From positions 1 through 64,000 of the forward strand of contig JAFEBA010000013.1 of assembly GCA_018266105.1 (NCBI GenBank): 64,000 bases of DNA. Reading direction: 5' to 3'. This stretch comes from a bacterium. Its GTDB lineage: Bacteria; Vulcanimicrobiota; Xenobia; Xenobiales; JADMJV01. Numbering within the stretch: position 1 is the first letter of the stretch; each line of letters starts with the position of its first letter. Positions 59,772 to 64,000 of this stretch are shown in pieces. A model generated the notes under the pieces. That model was not told the origin of the DNA, ran no database searches, and saw only the letters and a program-made list of their open reading frames with translations. Position numbers and translations under genes: made by a program.

Positions 59772-62108
59772 CTAGCGAACGGGTTGCTCCGGTCCCAGTC
59801 GCAGAGAGGCCACCAGAGCCACTCCGTAGCACAGCAGGCCGACTGCGGCGGATGCTTGCACCCCCCAAAAAAGAGCGAGTAGATTGGCTGAGACCGAGGC
59901 CAGAATTGAGGCGATACCGTTGACCCCGTAGAACCAGGGGGCCGTTGCCTCCGCGGTCAAGGCCATGGGAAATGGAAATCCCATAAGAAATGCCGCCGGT
60001 GCCAGGATCAGACAGGTCCAAAGGATGCGAGCGCCGATTTCATGAGCGACCAGTTGCGGTAAGAGGGCGGCCTGGCCAAAATAGGTGGCGAAAAGAACCA
60101 TCAGGAGAGCCGTCAGTACGCTGGGGCGGGAGCGGCGCGGAAGACGGGCGGAGAGCGCACTGCCCAGGCCCGAGAACAGAAGAAACGTAAACAGGACCAC
60201 GGAAATGCTGTAAACGGGTCGCCCCAAAAACGAACTCATCCTCTGTAATTGGGACATTTCCACCGTGATATATCCGAACCCCAGGGCTCCGAAGTAGACC
60301 AATCGGGCGCCGGTGCCAGCGGGCAAGTGGGAACGGCGCATGAGGGGGCCGCCAATACAAATCAAAGCCAGGGTGGCGGTGACTCCCAGCAGCCCGAAGA
60401 GCGTCGACAGGGCCTTGGTGTTTGAGTCCGCCGCGTCTCCTGGTGGAGCCTTCGCTCCCGGCTTCAAGGTGAAGAAGAAGTAGGGCTTATCGTCCGTGGG
60501 AGGCTCCAGGTCGTAGGGATATGCGTTGACGAGCGCCTGGTTGTCAGGCCTCAATAAGGACTGGATCATGCCTTCTGCTCCCGGTCCGGGGGCGTAGATG
60601 ATCTGAAATTGCAAAGACTTGGCCACTTTGCGCAGTGTCTCGACATCCGACTTTGAGAAGGGGCGCCGCGAGATGATAACGGTTGCCAGACTTTGGCTCT
60701 GATTGGATTGGGACCCATAAACATAGGGGATTCGGGCCGCCATGAAGCACTCGTCTGCTCGGGTCTCGCCTAGATCCAACAGGGCCGCTCGAGCCAGATT
60801 GGCGGCTCGCAGAATTTCGACCGGGTAGTCCTGGCGGAATGGAAGGGTCACAGCGAAAACTCCGTCTGGCTCGAGTCGCTCAAAGATGAGACGCCAGGCC
60901 TGGCGTGAGTAGAGGTGGTTTTCGGAGATCGGATAGGCGCCCGAGGCGAAGGCAGCGTTGTTATCGACCAGAGAGATGAGGATGACCGCGAAATGCTGGC
61001 GCTGTCTGGCTAACCAGCTCCGACCTTCGTCAGCCACGATGCGGCAGCGTTCGACCAGTTTTCCGCTGTAGTCCCGCAGGGGGCCGTTGAGCAGTTCCAC
61101 GATGATTTCGTTGATTTCCACTCCCACCGGGCGGGGGCATCCGAAGAGCAGGGCCGTCAGCAGGTCTTTGCCACCGCCAGAGCCGATCACCGCTACCGAA
61201 CGTCCCGGTCGCAGATAAAAGGGAAGAGCAGTCACGTCGTAGGCTAAGAAATCAACCTTCTTGAGGTCTCCATCAAAAGCGACCACTGGTGTTGACCCGG
61301 CTGCGTCAATTTCCAGCCAGCGTTGATGGCCAGCATCGTTTCTTGGATAGAGCGGGGATAGCCCCCAACCGGTGGCTTTTTTGTCTTCGTCCAGGGTCAC
61401 CCGGGAGTAAGCGTTCCAGCGAACGAGATCGTGGTGGCTTTCGGGGGCCCCCTTGACATAGCTGATTGTAATCAGCCCTGACTTTTCGTTGTAAATCGCC
61501 ACCGTGAGCAACCCGGCCAGAATCGTCAGGGCGGAGGCCGTCGCTTTTCGGCTCGACCCTGCCTGCGAAAAACTCAGAGCACCCAAAGCGCCCAGCAGCC
61601 CTGAGGCCAGCACGGCCGTTTCGGCTGAGACCAGGCTCAGTGTTACCACTGCGAGCAAGCATCCCAGAGCCGCTCCGATCAGATCGCAAGCGTACATTCG
61701 ATTGACTTGTCCGGGTCCTCGGGTCAAGACCAGGCAGATCGCCAGCCCCCCCCAGTAAAACGGCATGGAAACCATCAGGTAGAAGAGGGCGGTGGAAAGG
61801 ACCTGGAGCAGGGGCTGGTTGAGGTTGACCGCAAAGAAAAGCTGGGCCGGGAAGCAGACCATATTGCTGACTGCGAAGAGGCTGGCAATCCAGCTCAGTT
61901 GGCCCGGTAGATTGTTTCGGGGGAACCTGTCCGGCCATAAATAGACCGTCAAACTGGCCAGAGTGGTTCCGAACATGGCCACACTGATTGCCAGGCAGGC
62001 GAAATGCGACCAGTGCGTGACCGAAAAGATGCGAGTCAGCACCAATTCCAGCATTAACAGCGCGGAGCTGACGAAGAAGAGCCCAAAACCCATTGCGGCC
62101 GCTCTCAT
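59772..62108 (-). CDS. Polytopic membrane protein with spermidine-synthase-like SAM-binding domain
   Basis: A 778-residue protein. Six to seven N-terminal helices (LMLELVLTRIFSVTHWSHFACLAIS...) precede a Rossmann domain with AVIGSGGGKDLLTALLFG and VGVEINEIIVELL at about 305-450. A second membrane bundle makes up the C-terminal third. This fusion is seen in bacterial membrane spermidine synthase-like proteins. The gate-keeping Asp residues of true polyamine synthases are not obvious, so polyamine synthesis is not certain. It ends 3 bases from the convergent 58380 gene and is divergent from 62310. Confidence 0.75.
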   Translation of the reverse strand: MRAAAMGFGLFFVSSALLMLELVLTRIFSVTHWSHFACLAISVAMFGTTLASLTVYLWPDRFPRNNLPGQLSWIASLFAVSNMVCFPAQLFFAVNLNQPLLQVLSTALFYLMVSMPFYWGGLAICLVLTRGPGQVNRMYACDLIGAALGCLLAVVTLSLVSAETAVLASGLLGALGALSFSQAGSSRKATASALTILAGLLTVAIYNEKSGLITISYVKGAPESHHDLVRWNAYSRVTLDEDKKATGWGLSPLYPRNDAGHQRWLEIDAAGSTPVVAFDGDLKKVDFLAYDVTALPFYLRPGRSVAVIGSGGGKDLLTALLFGCPRPVGVEINEIIVELLNGPLRDYSGKLVERCRIVADEGRSWLARQRQHFAVILISLVDNNAAFASGAYPISENHLYSRQAWRLIFERLEPDGVFAVTLPFRQDYPVEILRAANLARAALLDLGETRADECFMAARIPYVYGSQSNQSQSLATVIISRRPFSKSDVETLRKVAKSLQFQIIYAPGPGAEGMIQSLLRPDNQALVNAYPYDLEPPTDDKPYFFFTLKPGAKAPPGDAADSNTKALSTLFGLLGVTATLALICIGGPLMRRSHLPAGTGARLVYFGALGFGYITVEMSQLQRMSSFLGRPVYSISVVLFTFLLFSGLGSALSARLPRRSRPSVLTALLMVLFATYFGQAALLPQLVAHEIGARILWTCLILAPAAFLMGFPFPMALTAEATAPWFYGVNGIASILASVSANLLALFWGVQASAAVGLLCYGVALVASLRLGPEQPVR

Positions 62109-62229
62109 GGCCAGCGTGTGCCTCGCCGGGGATCCATTTCAAGGGTTTTGTCATCTGTCGAAGCTGACCCTTCAGTCGCCGAGTACCTGTTCTCCGATCA
62201 TTCACACTTCGGAAATCTGGATGCCCCTT

Positions 62230-62273
62230 TTTCACTCAGGCTTCACGCACGCGCCCCGCCCGTGACCAAGGAT
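62230..62273 (+). promoter_or_regulatory. Tandem-repeat promoter of the 62310 gene
   Basis: TTTCACT (62230-62236), 4 bases, CTTCACG (62241-62247), 20 bases, AAGGAT (62268-62273). The -10 is the weakest of the set, but the repeats and spacing hold. The ATG at 62310 has AAGGAG 8 bases upstream. Confidence 0.65.
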
Positions 62274-62309
62274 GGAATCGTACACATACACCGCTCAAGG
62301 AGTTCCGCC

Positions 62310-64000
62310 ATGATCCACTCGATGACTTCACCTCTGGCCACTGCCGCTGGCACAAAGCGTCCGCTGGCACCAACTACGCCCCGGACCCAGGTCGAAAAGG
62401 CCGACACCCACCTTGGAGCCGCAAAGTGGGCCCTGGCCGGAGTTGGTGCTGTCAGCGTTTTTGCTCCCATGGCTCAGGCTCAGGCCGCTCAAGTCAAGAT
62501 CTTGCCTGCTCACGCTCAGAAAGAAAAGGCTCAAGCTGAGTTTCAGAAGCTGGTGCAGGCCTATCGGGAAGTGGAAGCTGAAATCGCTGCCGAGAAAGCT
62601 GCCGATGCGGCCATCCCAAGAGTTGCCCCCCAGCCTCAAGCCACCTATGTTCTGCCCGGCAGCGGGCGGCTTGAGCTCTTTAAGCCAGGCCAGGCTCCCC
62701 TCACGGAAACGGAAATGGGGGTCAATCTAGGTCACGGGCTGGTGCTGGATGCCAATGGAACGCTGAGTTTGCTCTTGCAGAGTGGCTCGGAGGTGCGTGA
62801 CTTTCAGCAGTTGGAGCGGACCGACGGGGGCGTGCTCACGACCCAGGTGCGCCACGAGGGAGATATCTACCGAGCTCAGGGGCCTTTGAACGAGCGCGTC
62901 AACGTTCAGCAGAAAGAGAACGGGGCGGTCATTCGTTCTCACGAGGGTTTCTATGCCATCGCCGGCGGGGGAGGACCTTCGACCTTTATCCAGGGTCATC
63001 AGGGTCAGCAACAGATGAACTATCGCGTTGACTGGAAGGGAAATGAAGCCACCGTCAGTCTTCCCAACCAGGAGGTGGTCAAAGTGACGGTTGGTCAGGA
63101 CGAAGCCAGGGTGGAGAGGAACGGAATTACCACCGATTATGCGATCTCAGCCCGCCACACCATTCCCCAGGACTCTCAGTTGACGGTGGACCGGCAATTC
63201 AGGGTGGGCAAGGAGAGTGAGCAACTGCAGAAGCTGAAGGCCCGTCTGGACGCGGTCGAGCCGGGCTTTACCAGTCGCCACCCGATCACTCTGGCGCTGC
63301 TTGAACACACTTTAAAGAATGCTGATTTCGCTGACCTGGTCAAGACCGAAAAGGCCCTGAAGCCCCTGGAGGTGGCTGTGCCCGCGGCAAGTGCGCTGAC
63401 TGGAGTCGAAGTAGGGCTGGCCTTGACTCAGCAGGCTCAGGCTCTGAGCATGGGCGCCCGGGCCATGGCGCTGAAGGGCACCGCTGTGGGAATGGCTCAG
63501 CAGGCTTACGCGGCCAAGGCCGGTGCTGAAGCCGCTCTGAATGCGGGCAATATTCAGCAGGCCGTTAGCTTAGGACAGAAAGCCCAGGCTTTGGCGGGCC
63601 AGGCCCAGGCTGTGGGTGGTCAGGCCAAGGCTGTGGGTGGCCAGGCTATGCAAATCGGTGAACACGCCAAACATGCTGCTCACGTAGCCAAGACAGCATC
63701 CATCGTGGGCGGTGCGATGGCTATCGTGGACGGGCTGGTCACGGGCTATGAAGGCTACAAGCAGATCGATGCGGTAGAAGGAGCGATGCGAGTGGCCAGC
63801 GCCAGGCTGCAGCAGATTGCTGAGGAGGAAACTCCCGAAGTCTTTGCTCAGGCCCTGAGCGACTATGAGGAAGTCCGCCCGGTGCTGCTCAAGCTGGCTC
63901 GACACGCGGATGTCACCGTCAATATCGGCGGCGTGAAGATCGGCTGTGGCGCTCTCACTCTGGGCAGCGCCTTCATGAGTGGTCCGGTGGCCCCGGTGGT
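62310..64000 (+). CDS. Large repeat-containing exported protein, 3' end outside the window
   Basis: At least 563 residues, open to the edge. After a polar N-terminus (MIHSMTSPLATAAG) of about 34 residues comes a hydrophobic core ending in AQAQAAQ, like a signal peptide with a long n-region, as in the 48256 protein. A charged coil (about 60-95) and a beta-rich domain (about 105-315) follow. A helical Ala/Gln/Gly-rich region contains short repeats (GQAQAVGGQAKAVGGQAM), then a glycine-zipper-like stretch at the edge. It probably belongs to the envelope or the secreted fraction. No known family is recognised. Confidence 0.65.
   Translation, partial: MIHSMTSPLATAAGTKRPLAPTTPRTQVEKADTHLGAAKWALAGVGAVSVFAPMAQAQAAQVKILPAHAQKEKAQAEFQKLVQAYREVEAEIAAEKAADAAIPRVAPQPQATYVLPGSGRLELFKPGQAPLTETEMGVNLGHGLVLDANGTLSLLLQSGSEVRDFQQLERTDGGVLTTQVRHEGDIYRAQGPLNERVNVQQKENGAVIRSHEGFYAIAGGGGPSTFIQGHQGQQQMNYRVDWKGNEATVSLPNQEVVKVTVGQDEARVERNGITTDYAISARHTIPQDSQLTVDRQFRVGKESEQLQKLKARLDAVEPGFTSRHPITLALLEHTLKNADFADLVKTEKALKPLEVAVPAASALTGVEVGLALTQQAQALSMGARAMALKGTAVGMAQQAYAAKAGAEAALNAGNIQQAVSLGQKAQALAGQAQAVGGQAKAVGGQAMQIGEHAKHAAHVAKTASIVGGAMAIVDGLVTGYEGYKQIDAVEGAMRVASARLQQIAEEETPEVFAQALSDYEEVRPVLLKLARHADVTVNIGGVKIGCGALTLGSAFMSGPVAPV

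Noticed and set aside
1..64000. CRISPR arrays, insertion sequences, rRNA or tRNA genes
   Set aside because: No regularly spaced repeat array, transposase-like protein, terminal inverted repeats or RNA gene pattern was seen by reading; a dedicated tRNA scan was not possible.

Overview
The window reads as a diderm (outer-membrane) bacterium: it has three-part export systems with TolC-like channels, a lipoprotein with a lipobox, and Sec signal peptides. It is GC-rich and packed with genes that overlap by 1-4 bases, and GTG and TTG starts are common. No rRNA or tRNA gene was found. The mix (PknK-like kinase-ATPase, nucleotide translocase, RUS/DUF647 homologue, selenoprotein, BTAD regulator) does not fit a model phylum. 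A candidate-type lineage such as Eremiobacterota or Armatimonadota is a guess, not a result.

Region 1 (1-14.0 kb) is mixed chromosomal content: a truncated Ser/Thr kinase-ATPase, a 2OG-Fe oxygenase, a purple-acid-phosphatase-like enzyme, an ADP/ATP-carrier-type transporter, a zinc-ribbon/TPR membrane protein, a CPA2 antiporter, ornithine aminotransferase with a strong terminator, a protein with four GspE-N-like repeats, a TPR lipoprotein and a HupE/UreJ protein.

Region 2 (14.0-19.4 kb) is a complete urate-to-glyoxylate pathway in two divergent operons: hiuH-puuD-orf on the minus strand, and puuE-uraD-allA-alc-orf on the plus strand.

Region 3 (19.4-26.9 kb) is one tightly coupled operon: an ABC exporter whose ATPase motifs are all degenerate, an HlyD adaptor, a TolC-like channel, an M23-like protein, an OmpR-type response regulator and a histidine kinase.

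Region 4 (26.9-35.2 kb) holds small redox and regulatory genes. The key item is a SelU/PRXL2-type redoxin with an in-frame TGA exactly where the family has the first Cys of its CxxC motif, followed by a plausible bacterial SECIS hairpin. A MerR regulator, an SDR and a divergent promoter/operator follow.

Region 5 (35.2-64 kb) looks like one undescribed system. At least eight transcription units here, plus the ABC operon of region 3, start from the same promoter design: two 7-bp repeats (TTTSACG) spaced 4 bp apart (11-bp period), then 20-21 bp, then a TANNNT-like -10. The genes encode Gly/Ala-rich glycine-zipper proteins with a shared short N-terminus (M-K/x-I followed by Pro-rich sequence), three peptidase-like proteins (subtilase, M4-like metallopeptidase, Cys-His-Asp peptidase), a RUS homologue, a pseudokinase-like protein, a BTAD (SARP-like) regulator, an RND copper-type efflux operon with a SCO protein, and an opine dehydrogenase-EamA exporter-PLP decarboxylase cassette. 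The BTAD protein or the OmpR-type regulator are candidate readers of the repeats. This is inferred from motif geometry, not shown.
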